Source of the DNA: Dirofilaria immitis | Lineage: Eukaryota; Nematoda; Chromadorea; Rhabditida; Onchocercidae | NCBI GenBank assembly: GCA_024305405.1 | Contig: JAKNDB010000092.1 | Span: 498,001-562,000, forward strand | Reading direction: 5' to 3' | DNA: 64,000 bases | Shown here: in pieces, positions 1 to 12,081 of the stretch | Numbering within the stretch: position 1 is the first letter of the stretch | Layout: each line of letters starts with the position of its first letter | Made by a program: the position numbers and the translations under genes | Notes under the pieces: generated by a model | Database searches by the model: none | Told to the model about the DNA's origin: nothing | What the model saw: the letters and a program-made list of their open reading frames with translations, nothing else

Positions 1-3000
1 AATTTCTTTTTCGAAAGGATTCATTACGCTGCTCAGGTACAAGAAATGTCTTCAATTAATTTGATTTAATTTCAGGCAGCGGATTACAGCATTTGATTTA
101 CTTCATTTATTACAATTACAAAATGAATCGTTAAATGGAAGTTGAATTTTCAATTTATTTTTCTCGTTATTGGTTAATCTATATTTATGACTCATAATCC
201 GCTTGAATTTTTTTCCAAAATTTTTGGTCTTTTATTAAGAATATATCTCTTTTTTTTCATAGATAGATATCATTCTAGCAGGAAGATATCATTCTAGTAT
301 TTACCTGACAAGGATAAGAATGTTATTAAAATTCAGATGAACCATTAATGAAAATGGTACAATTCATGCAATGTGTGAAAAGAATTATTCGAATAATATA
401 TGAAAAAAATCCATGAAAATGATGAAAAAATAATTCAAAGGAATATTAACCTTACGAAAAGCATACAACTTAAAGAAAAGAAATTAAAATATTATTTTAG
501 ACTTCAAATAACATCATCATATCCATCCATTATTTTCAGGAATGCTTACTAGCCTGTGAAGAAGCTTTGGATTCCGCTTTGGCAGCTTTAGATGAAAAGC
601 GACGCATCTCATTACTTAATTTTTTCGAATATAAATATTTTCAAAAATTAAATGCTTTGCGAAGAATATCGACTAGTGAAGAGGCTGAATCATTGTCGGA
701 TCTACCTCATAATTGTGTTTTAATTCGCAAAGTAATTATCTTTAATTCAAAAAAATCTGATAATGACATATGATTATTGATGGACTTTAACAGAAGACTG
801 ATTTATTATAGTGCTTTTTAAATCTATTTTCAGGTTATTGCAACTCCACTGCGACTTTTGTTTTTGCCACCGGAAGTAATGATGACAAATCGTGTAATAC
901 GTCGTTTTGGAGAAGAGTACGCGCTGCGTTGTGTATTTCGAGACGATAATGGTCAGCGACTTATACCAAAGGAATTTTCACGAGGTCGCACATTACAAGG
1001 TCTAGTTTTTGTCAATATTGCTTAATAATTATCAGTATTAAAAGGAAAATTATCTAATAGGATACGGAAAATGGCATGTTTTTCTATAAAAATGGTAGCC
1101 TAATTTTGCTTAGCGATGATGTTTTGCAAAACATCATTGCCGTCTAGAATATTTTCAACATATATGATTATGCCATTGCTTAAAATTCCTCTGTATTTGA
1201 ATTAAAGCATCAGAATCAACAGGTAATAATGTTTGTTTCAGATAAACATTTTCATACATTAAATATTCCAGATCAAATTTTTGCATTCGTACTAACTTTT
1301 ATTCGAAACTTTCTCCTTATTACAAATTAGTTCAATGTTACTAGACACTACAAGAATTGAGATTAAAATATTTTTATCTCCTGTTCATCAAAGTTATAAA
1401 TTAATTTAGCAAGTGAGATTTCAGATCAATCATTAATAATTCCGGATTTGGTATATAGAACACTTGGAACAGGTCTACACATAGCATCACGGCATTATCA
1501 GTTCCTTGCTTGGTCTAATTCACAGGTTCATGAAAAACACTGTTTAGAGAAAAATGTTTATTAATTTCTTCATTTTAAAATTAATCGAATTTATTGTGTT
1601 TTATTTATATCTTAGTAGCGATATTAATGGATGAAGACAGAATTCGTCATTTTCTTTAATTCTATTCTTGAGCGATGATGAGGAATTGAGTTAAATTACT
1701 GGAATCATTCTCAGAAATTTTTATTAAATTTGAATAAGGAAAATTAAAAATTATTCCTTAATTTTTGAATTGCATCTTATATTTCGGAATTTGTTGTAAC
1801 GAAAAATTAGAGAAAACATTGAATATCGTAATTTAAGATGCGTGATGGCGGTTGCTATATGTATTCGGATGCCGTTGTTAACGATGAGATGCGCGGTGAA
1901 ATTATTTGTAATGTTGAAGATATTAGACATTGGATGGGTGATTTTACGGCTTCGAAAAATGTTCCAAAATTGATGTCTCGTATGGGGCAATGCTTCACAC
2001 AGGCTCAGGTAAATAATCTTTTCTCAAGCATATGAATAATAATATTGTTTCAAATATCATTTCTTTTTTTTGCACGCGCCTTCTAGTTTTCTATTCACAA
2101 TTTTCTATTTTTTGCTTTTTCATTTTTTCATTTCTTTCTTTACTCTAAAATTTTTCTCTTATTCTTTTATCTTGGTCTAATTTTTACTCCGCACATAATT
2201 TTTCATGAATTTCTTATCAAGACTTCAGTTTTGATTATTTTGTGCTTCATGTATTTGTGCTACTGAATCATTCAACCCCTGAAAAGCATAGTTTGGAGAA
2301 AATTATTTATTAATTCATTCATTTCAAAACAAATTTCAATTTATTATATTTTATTAATCTTTGTAGCCAGCAGTATCAAAAACTGGAATAATGGAAATAA
2401 AAAAAAATTATCTCCTGTCCAATAAGCTTGTCGCGTCTTTTCTCTTAAAGATTAAATTTGTGAACCTAATTGTTTTTCGAATGATGAATTTTTCTTGGTA
2501 TCTTGTTCTTTCTATTAATTTATTTTTTTATTATCTCTACATTGATCTTATTTTGATTATATATGCATTTTAATAATTACAAATTTTTGATTTTTTTCAG
2601 CAATGTTCATTTTTTAAACTCGTTTTTCTTTCTATCAATATGTGAACACTTTATTTTTTCTGTTAGGATATATAATTTTTTTCAGCCAACAATAATGCTG
2701 AAAAGGGATGATTGGAAACTGGAAGATGATATCATGGGCGGTATTGTACATCCAGAAACTGGTGAAGTTTTTAATTTTTCGGATGGTGTTGGGAGAATTT
2801 CTAAAAATATGCCGATCGAATTGCTAAAGTACTGAACATACATCCAACACCATCTTGTTATCAAGTAAGAATTCGGATTATATTATTGTGCTTAGGTTAT
2901 TAATCGTTATTAAATACGACTTTATAAGAAGCGAAACATTTAATTATCAGCCTGAATTTCACTTTAATTTTTTCACAGGTGCTTTTAAATTTCAGGTACG

Positions 3001-6000
3001 ATTTAAAGGTTTTAAAGGCGTATTGTGTATTGATCCATTATTGGATGAATTGGACCAAACAAATGTTATCTTCCGGAAAAGTCAAAAAAGTTTGAAGAAG
3101 ATGACGAAAGTGCAGCTGAAATAGAAGTAGTGAAATATTCAATGCCTTCCCAGTTTGTTTGAATCGGCCATTAATTATGATTTTGGATCAAGTAATTTTT
3201 TTCTGTAAAACCTTACTATTTTAAGGTTTGAATGCATGATTTAATTTTTTATTAATCTATCAGTACTCGTGGATCATTGGTTTAAACAACAAATTTTTTT
3301 CAACTGAGTTATTAATATGAAATGAATATAGTCTTGAAATACAACTTACGTGCTTCGAATTTATAGGTTTCTAAGAAACAGAGCGGATATTTGCATAAAA
3401 AGTTTGCAATCGGATACATTCGCTTTTAGAGTTGGAACTCAATAAATTAGCCGGTTAGCTATCTCTTATACTACCATATTTTAAACTGTTCAGTAGATAT
3501 GCATAGTTTGTTGTATTGTACGGATAGTAAGGAAGTATTGTTAGAATATAGGAGGCGCGTGTTTTAATAATCTTCACCCAATCTCTAAAAAACACAATTC
3601 CACTCAGATTTTGATCGACACTAGAATTTTTTACCTAAGAAAGATATATATGAAATGATCATGAAAGACCGAATTGTTTTCATATATAAATCTGATCCGG
3701 ATCCTCTCTAAATGTGATTTTTTAGGTATGATGTTCGATGAAAACGATGCTACCGACGAACTCAGTTCACGTTTATCACTTCCAATCGATTTCCATCAAT
3801 TGCACAACAGTGGTGTTACATTTACCAACGAACCGTTCTTCCGTTCCTTATTGGTTGCTGTACATAGATACAACATAAGTTAGTCTACATTTTTTTCTGA
3901 TTTTATTTTTAAAATTTGAATTAATGGTATTGGTTCAGTTTTGTTTTTCGAGTAAAGTCTTTGAAAAGATTTCTTTATTTTTAATTGAAAAAATTCATCC
4001 AAATTTCTTGATAAATTAAAATATTTTAAAATTGTAGTCGGAGTTTAATAATATTGCTTTTAAAAAGTTCTAGTTAAGGAAAAAACTGCACTATTCTTTT
4101 CCCATTAAATAAATTACTTTACTGGTAATGTTCAAATATTGCTAACTAGCATTATTTTCAGAATTATATTTGAGTAAATCAAAAATTTTTTTGCCTGATT
4201 CGATGGGTCGTACAATGTATGGAGTGGTTGATGATACTGGATTGCTTCAATATGGACAAGTTTTTTTGCAGTACTCGCCATCTCTACGGTATATCTCGGG
4301 AAAGAAAATCATTTATACAGGTGAGGAAATAGGAAGTCTATATTTCTATTTCTTCCTGATATTTCGTGTTTTTGGATTATTCGTCTTTTGAAATTTGAGA
4401 AAAAGGGATGGTTCTTTGATATGATGTTGCTCTCCAAAAGATTGATCTCAAAAAGATTAAAAAGATTGATCTTCCTTAAACGCAAACTTTCGAAAAGAAT
4501 AAGAAAATTTATTGGATAAGTTCAATTTCTTAACCAAATTGTATAGTTAGTGCTTGTGAAATATTGCAAAAAAAAGTATTTTTCAATATCAGTTGCGATT
4601 TTTTAGAATTACGAGCCAGCAAGAATCTATGAAAACTGGAAAAGCTTTCAGAAAAATTAGATTTTTTAGAAATTTTATTTTCTCAGGACCAGTAATGGTG
4701 ACGAAGAATCCATGCCACGTCGCAGGTGACGTTCGTATTTTCGAAGCAGTTTATCAGGATGCTTTATCGCACCTTTATGATGTTATCGTATTTCCACGTT
4801 ACGGCCCACGCCCACATTCTGACGAAATGGCTGGTTGGTTTAGAATTTGTTAATTTCTAGTTTTTGTTGACTAATTTTCTTCCAAATTCACTTTTTTCCT
4901 TAATTTTTCCCCATGATTTTCTTTATTTTTATTCAAACGTTTTTTCCCACTTACTTCTTTTGTTTTTATTTGTTGATTTTTTTTGCTTTTTGTCTCTTTT
5001 TTGAATAATTTTGCAAATCTGATTAATCCTCTTTCTGAGATATTGTTTAATTTTTTTGTTAATTTGTAATTGCTTTAGCATTTTTTTATTATTTTAGGAA
5101 GTGATCTAGATGGTGATGAATATACCGTCATATTCGATAAAGAATTATTTTTGAGAATAACGAGGAAGCAATGTTCTTTCCGAAATCGAGACCACCTGAA
5201 TACGATACTCCACCTACTGTATGCAATTCTTTTTTGAAGCATAAATCTTGAATGATTGAAATCAAATTAATGTTTGCTTAGTGAAGCACAGAAAAAAATT
5301 AGAATTTGGAAAATTACATTTCAGATATCACTATTTACCATATTATCATTGTATAAAGCAGTGACTGAATGGTTATGATTAGAATTTGGAAGATAATTGG
5401 TTCTTACTCTTTAATTTAATTCGTTGGCATTATCTTAAAATCTATTGAAATTGGATATAGTAGCATGATACCAGGTATATTTATAGACAGAAGATATGAT
5501 AGATTTCTTTTTGAAATATCTCAATCAGGATTCAATTGGCCGAATGTCCAATGCTCACTTGATCATGTGCGATCGACTTGGTCTTTTCCAGTAAGTTGTT
5601 CTTCCTTTTTCTTCTCTGAAAAATTAGTTATTTATGCTAGATGACTTAATTGTTGTGCAGCAATTATATATCAGTTATTATAAATGACCACTCAGTATTG
5701 TTCCTCAATATTTTTATAAAATTTAAAAAATTAGTATTTACGAAAGGTAAATTTACTTTCAGCGAAATATGTGATGATATTGCTCGGAAATGTGCCATTG
5801 CTGTAGATTTTCCAAAAACGGGCGTCCAAGCCAAACCGTTGACATTACTTGAGCAGTGCGAACTTATACCAGATTATATGCAAAATATTATAAAGCCGTC
5901 ATACAGAAGCAAACGACTCCTTGGTGAATTATATAGGTAAATTACGACTTTCTAAAGAGTATCCATATTTTCGATGAGAAGGATCTCTAATTTAGGTCGG

Positions 6001-9000
6001 GGAAAAGTTCAAAAGAAGTCAGAGGAATTTTTAAGAAATATATATCAAATAGCACATTTGAAGTGAGAATTGTTTATGGGTCATTATATCTAATTGCCTC
6101 GTACTAAAAATCTGATGTATCAGGAAAGCAAGAAAAGTTGAGGATATCTCAGAAATAGTACAGAAGTCAAAATTTGCCGATTATTGTGATCCACAGCTTT
6201 ATGACGAAAGCTTGTTTCGTGAACATCCGAAACTGATCCAAAGCAGTTTGCATTTGAGGGATGAATATTTTTCAAGAATACAGGTATGTGTATATTTTAT
6301 TTATATTTACTTCTAATATTTTGTACATTTTTTGGATCCAATGTGTTAATAATGGTGCAGTGCAATTTTAAAAATTCTTAAAAAGTTGACAAGATACTAC
6401 TGTCATCTATGATCAAACAATTCAAATAACCATCCGCAGCCTATTCTACAAGCAATTAAATGAGGATTAAGGGTCTACTTTTTTGCGATGGATTTTTAGC
6501 AATTATTGGATGAATATGGAATTTCTGATGAAGCATCTATAATATCCGGACATAGCATAACAATCAAACGAATTACTGAAATGGAGAAAGATGATTATTC
6601 TTTTTATCATTCGGATAAAATTGTCGAACTACGATACAGTCGCATTTTTGCATATTTTAGGCGTGAATTTTTCAAGGTATATTGGTTTATTAAGAAAAGT
6701 TTTTATTCAAAAAAATATCATGACAACGGAATTTTCACTAAAATAATTTGGAAAAATTCACATAAAGTTTGATAACCAAAATGTTTGACAGTTTGTAGGA
6801 ATTCGGAGAAGAATCAGATTTTGTTACAATGGATGCATTCGGAAAACGTGGAGTGCGCTGGAATATGGCGCTGATTATGAAAGCGAAAGCATGGTATGCG
6901 GTGACGTATGCCAATGCTTTTAGATCATCTTCTGAATTTCGGTCTTTCCCGTGGATAGTTTGGGATATTTTATTGGTCGTCAAACGTCAAATCGTAAGTA
7001 TTTGTATATTATTTCAAAACAATTTCAAGAGGTATGAAATTTCAAAGGTATGAATAAATATCATTCTTACTAAGGAAATGATGGTAGATTTTTTAAATGA
7101 ATTTAAGCTTGCTGATTTATAAAATAGTTAATGTCATTGAAATGAACTAAGTAAATTTTCGAAAATATTAAATTCCAGATGTTGATGTTGAAACCACTAT
7201 CACCCTTGGTAAACCCTTTAGCGAATAATCTTACACAAGCAATTGAAACTTTTTGCTATTATCATCACGATGCGCTAAAACAATTTGTTAATGAGATATC
7301 GTTAGGCCCAATGCGACTTGAAGGATTTGTGCAATATTCTCAGAGGTAATAAATTTATGAATAAATTCTCTTTTAAAAGTTCAAGAGTATTTTGTTAATA
7401 ATTTATCCAACTAGAGAGATGTAAGAATCGCAAACAAGAAAAATGAGCATATAACACGCCTTCTAACACATTAAATAAAAAGAAATATCGCACTGTGTAA
7501 AAGATGCCATTTTACTTGTTTCATGAAAGAAATATGTAAATCAATCTTTTGAAATGATTTTCAATCTTAATTTTGAAATTTAATTTTTTATCTGATTATT
7601 TTTGCAGATATGGGTCAAAAGTTGAAATGCTATGTTTTGTCATTGATAACTGGTTAAGAGCAGAAGGAGTGTACGAGCGTTGTGCATTACGAAGAATACA
7701 TGCTATCATTTTATTTTTACAATTCACTGTTGGAATATTACATGGTAAACGGACATCTGATGAGTTGATGAATAAGCATCCAATTTATTTTGAAAAGGTG
7801 AAAATAAATGGAGCAGAATATTGTTGTATTTAATCGTTATTCAAATTTGTTAATGAATTTCTTCGTTTGAAATTAAAGTTTTGAATTTGAATAGTTTCAT
7901 ATTCCGCTTAATTCCCTTTAAAATATTTTATTATTTCTTTACAGGATTTATATTCGGATTTTTCTCATTGTATTAACCAGTAGTTTTGATTAACGTTTAA
8001 TGAAAATGAAATAATTAATACGTAAAATCTTTTTTCCTATGATATGCGAAGATGCTTGAAACACATTAGTTGTGATTGTTATAGCTGGACGATTTACCAG
8101 ATAATCCAGAAACTATTGATATATCATATAATTCTGGTGAAATACTCTTCGCATTTTTGCGTTATTTAGCCGGCAGGCAATTTGCTTATGCGAATTTTAT
8201 ACGTTTTCGATTGGGTGGTATGATGCAAGGAAAGAAAGTTGCTTCAATTTTCACAAGACCAGAACAATGGTCTGCACTCTATACTGTAACTTTTTTCGTT
8301 ACTTGTCATCAACGAATTTTTATTTCAAATCCAAGAAAGATTATTTCCATTAAAGGAATTAGTTAAAGTTTGGCGGCTGAGTTCCTTCTGCTAAAAATTT
8401 TTCTACTAAAAATTTTTCCACTTTCTGCTAAGAATAACTTCGCTTATTAATGCCATCCTACCACACCAATATTTAATTAATGTTGTAATAGAGCTCGAAC
8501 TACTGTAAAATCACTTACTTGTTCGTATGAATATTTGTTGTAAAACGATTGAAGTTGTAAAAAGACCTTAAAAGTTTCAAATCTCGGAATTTAGAAATGT
8601 TTTCAACTTTACTGGAGTTTTATTTGTTATTTTTCAAATCAGGTGGCATTTCGCGCGTTTCATCATATCGCTATAACGGCCGAATTTGATGCTCTTCGAA
8701 TCATGCAAAATAGTAACATTGATAATGGTTCTAGTAGTAATGGTAATAGTTCGAAATACGATTGGGATTTTGGCGAATCAGATTCTCCAGTAATCGTATC
8801 CGGCGAACTTTGTTGTCATAAAGACCTTAGTTTGCAACGAATCAATGCTGCACTTAAGGTATATATATATCACTGCTTTTTCGATAATAAAGATTGGATC
8901 CATCATGATTAAAAAAAAAAATTGATTTATTGTTCATCACTTTCTTTATTATATTTAAACTTTCTTTATTATATATTTGACGAATTTGAGCTTGTCTGAA

Positions 9001-9597
9001 AGCTCTAAAAGACATCTCATCGATATAGAGATTCAAGTAAAATCTTCATTATTTAGTGATTGAAAAATATTTATCAAATTAATAAATAATATATCATTGA
9101 TATACACTTAAATGATAGTAATTTTGTTTCTTTGATATTGTTCTTTTAAATAATTCATCATGGATTAAAATTAGGAAAAATTTAATATTCCCTGATTTTG
9201 TATAATAATAATAAGTAATATTTATTTACTTACAATATTTACATATTAAGAAAAGTAATATTGACATATTAAGAAATAAGTAATCAATCTTTCGTGTATA
9301 TACATATATATAGCAATCTGTCATTTATCATCAAGCTATAATTGAGAGTGATGGTTAGTCATATTTCAATAATAATGATTTTTTCAGTTGCAGAATAACA
9401 ATTTGTTTTAGAAATGGTCTGGCGTAGATGAAATAATGAGCCGTACGACGGATCATGACCAGTTGTTAATTACTTGTACCGGAAGTGTATTAGCCCGACA
9501 ACGATTGCATCAAATATTGTTAATGGAACCGGAGCGTCTTTTTGATGCTGTGCAAACAGATATTATGCCAAAAGAAGCTCGAGATGATTTCATGTAA
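1..9597 (+). CDS. Cellular RNA-dependent RNA polymerase (EGO-1/RRF family), 5' end outside window
   Basis: This enzyme copies target RNAs into secondary small-interfering or antisense RNAs for Argonaute pathways. About 22 exons are seen: 1-36 (tentative), 540-731, 834-999, 1410-1525, 1838-2008, 2686-2864, 2996-3191, 3367-3453, 3726-3878, 4162-4320, 4687-4833, 5098-5218, 5487-5590, 5763-5936, 6124-6283, 6500-6676, 6799-6993, 7179-7345, 7608-7797, 8085-8285, 8643-8858 and 9412-9597 (stop TAA). They give about 1,160 residues; relatives have about 1,600-1,800, so the N-terminus lies upstream. Family blocks in order are [39 protein letters not shown], the catalytic GSDLDGDEY, and [10 protein letters not shown]. 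Five exons need a one-base homopolymer correction to stay in frame (near 2805, 3086, 3155, 3401 and 5150). Splice phases agree across exons once these are corrected. The family is certain; EGO-1, RRF-1 and RRF-3 cannot be told apart from what I can see. Confidence 0.93.
5098..5218 (+). other. RdRP catalytic exon with DLDGD motif
   Basis: The exon opens with the codons for [17 protein letters not shown]. The metal-binding motif DLDGD is at 5103-5117 and is complete, so the polymerase is predicted to be catalytically competent. Codons after the T-run at 5148-5152 continue in the +1 frame ([20 protein letters not shown]), which points to one missing T. The acceptor is ATTTTAG and the donor is GTATGC; with one added base the phase matches the next exon at 5487. 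Confidence 0.93.
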
Positions 9598-10916
9598 AAA
9601 TAAAACTGGCACTAAAATGAAATTTAATCTCCATTTTGAAACTGAAATTGATATTCTCCGTACTCTTTCTCTAAAATTTCACTTATACCTCATCCTCCTC
9701 TTTAGCTTTAAAAATGTTCTATTCATGAATCATTCATTTTTACAAATAATAGCTTCATCATTCCATATTCTCTAGATACAATTTAACTACCTCTTCATCC
9801 ATCGACTTTCTCGCTTTTTTTTCCATTTGAGGTTTTATGCTTGGTTAATATATCATTTTCCCAATATGAGCACTACCTGCTGCGTCATTCATGAATAGAC
9901 AAGAACAAAGTGTCAAAGTAATATATCCAATATCCCTCACCTCATGTTTTTTAGGTGCAATTCAAACTCATTATTTTCACGCCATAACGCCTTCTAAATC
10001 TTTCCAAAGAACGATTTCTCAACATTGCTTTTAAGGAGTCTTAATTCGTTTATTCCATGATTTCTGATATTTCTTTCTTATTAGAACGCCCCACTGACAA
10101 ATAAATTATTTTCATAAATCTAGCAGTGACAAGTCATCTCTATCCACTTAATATTTTCGTCCAAAGTCAGCCGCGCCGGAAAATAATGTCCATGAACTGA
10201 TATGTTCAAATCCAAATTTTTATATTCCTACATCTGTATATCACTAAAAGCCGTGCACTCGAAAAGAGTAATGTCAAGGTCGATAAGAATATTTCTTCAT
10301 AACCGCATCTCAAAACTGTTTTTCTAATTTTCATTTATCCTATTTCTAATCTTTTTCTCTACTTAAAATCGAAATATTCTCCATCAACCTCAACATCATC
10401 CTCTCCCCAACGGAAATTTCAATGCCTTTTCGGCCTAATTTTGCTTGAAAAAAGAATAATTTCAATGAAGTTCTTTCATGAAGTTGAACAATTCCGAAAC
10501 ATTTCATTTTTGAATCATCTCAAATTGAATTTCTGACACTATGAATTCTTTTTGACATATTCTTCATAAAAACTGAAGATTCTTTGTATCGATGAAGATT
10601 TTCACCGACTGCCTTTAATCATGCACTTTCTATTTTTTTAAGCTTCATACATTATCAATAATATAATGGACCAAACATTTTGAATAAAAATGATTGCGAA
10701 TAGTGTCGAAAAATATGATCAGAAAATGAGCTTAAGAATTAAGTAAATGCAGAATGGCAATAGTTTCCTCTCAGTGTTGGTTAAAATGTGAATAAATAAT
10801 CCTCGCAAAAATCTTTCACATAACTCCAAATGAAATAAATGATACTTGGAATTAAATGATACAATTTAATCAATATTTAAACAAAGATAAGTTTGAAAGA
10901 ACAAAAGAAAATGTGA
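9598..10916. other. Convergent intergenic region between RdRP and alpha-spectrin
   Basis: This stretch holds the 3' ends of two convergent genes. An AATAAA lies at 9599-9604, directly after the RdRP stop codon, so it may be too close to serve as its poly(A) signal. I see no conserved coding exon, RNA gene or repeat family here. The plus strand is pyrimidine-rich from about 9640 to 10400. Confidence 0.6.
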
Positions 10917-12081
10917 TTAACTCTGGAACAGGGTATGTACGAATTGTTCATAGTCCAGGGCTCCTGGTATCGTTCGACCCGAAATGGCATCTGTATACGG
11001 CTTCATACGTTTAATACAATACTCTGCTTGTTCGGGTGTAAGATTCTGCAAATTTTTTCAATAGTAACAACACTATCTTTGTACAAAAAAACCGCATGTT
11101 ACAACATATAATCTTTGTATTAAAAAAGCATTAAATCTTAGTTTTGATATACATATGTATCTTAAATTGGATTTCGTTAAGATACAAACTTCAAGAAGAC
11201 TTATATCAATCCTCAAGTCGTTAATGATTCTAACTTTACACTTTTATCAATACGCGAACAAATAAATATTGTTGAGCTTGCTCAGAGCTTTTAGAAATAC
11301 TTTTCACTGTGCTTCCATATCCTATTTAATAGGTAGAAATTGAATTTAATGGAAAATAATCTTATCAAACTTTGAAAGAGAAAATACTATTATTTTCAGA
11401 TATACATTTTCTAGAGAGATAAATTGCTTATTAAAAGCCTGGAAAAAAGTTTAGATGGATTAACCCGAAAAATCATGTCAGTTCAGAAATCAAAAATTAC
11501 TTACCGCGTACAGTTCTTCAGCCGTGACATACGGCCGAAATTCTTTCGACAAAGCACGAAATGCACTTTCAATTTCTTCACTTGATTGAATATTTTCAGT
11601 TTCCTTTGAGATCATAAATGCCATGTATTCCTGTAGCGTAACATAACCATCTCGATTTGGATCTACAATATCTAAAATTCGCTGGAATTCCGGTTCCGGT
11701 TGTCCTTCATCAACCATTGGTAAATCGTAACCAAGTGCTCGCAAACAACTCTTGAACTGTTGATGGTCGAGACGTCCGCATTTTTCCTGAATACCAGTAA
11801 AGAATAATACAAGAAAATAATAAGAAATGAATAAAAAAAATCAAATACAAAATGAAAGGTATTTGAAGCACATAAATTTCAACAGTTCGAAATTAACTTC
11901 ATATCATTTCGAAACAAGCAAACTTACCTTATCGAAATGTTTGAACATCATGGAGAATTCGCGAAGAGCTTCTTCAGTAACACCGGACTGATTGCGTGCT
12001 TGAATTTGTTGCTCAAGATTGTGCTGCATTCTCATTGCAAGTTGATCAAGTTGATCCCAAGCTTGAGCTAAGCCAACAGTG
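10917..12081 (-). other. spc-1: Alpha-spectrin C-terminal EF-hand region (three exons)
   Basis: Exons 11928-12081, 11505-11786 and 10917-11045 encode the calmodulin-like domain. Visible blocks include [15 protein letters not shown], then [20 protein letters not shown], then [18 protein letters not shown]. The second EF loop ([12 protein letters not shown]) keeps ligand-type residues at the usual loop positions. The first loop ([12 protein letters not shown]) lacks acidic residues at positions 3, 5 and 12, so calcium binding there is doubtful. The last exon ends with [11 protein letters not shown] and a stop, close to the vertebrate C-terminus. Confidence 0.93.

Noticed and set aside
2803..5152. 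Programmed ribosomal frameshifting in the RdRP gene
   Set aside because: Five separate shifts in one gene plus similar shifts in spectrin and DDR, without slippery heptamers or pseudoknot signals, fit sequencing error far better.
5098..5218. Possible viral or endogenous-virus origin of the RdRP
   Set aside because: The DLDGD motif and FSDGVGRIS and [12 protein letters not shown] blocks belong to the cellular eukaryotic RdRP family, and the gene has many spliceosomal introns.
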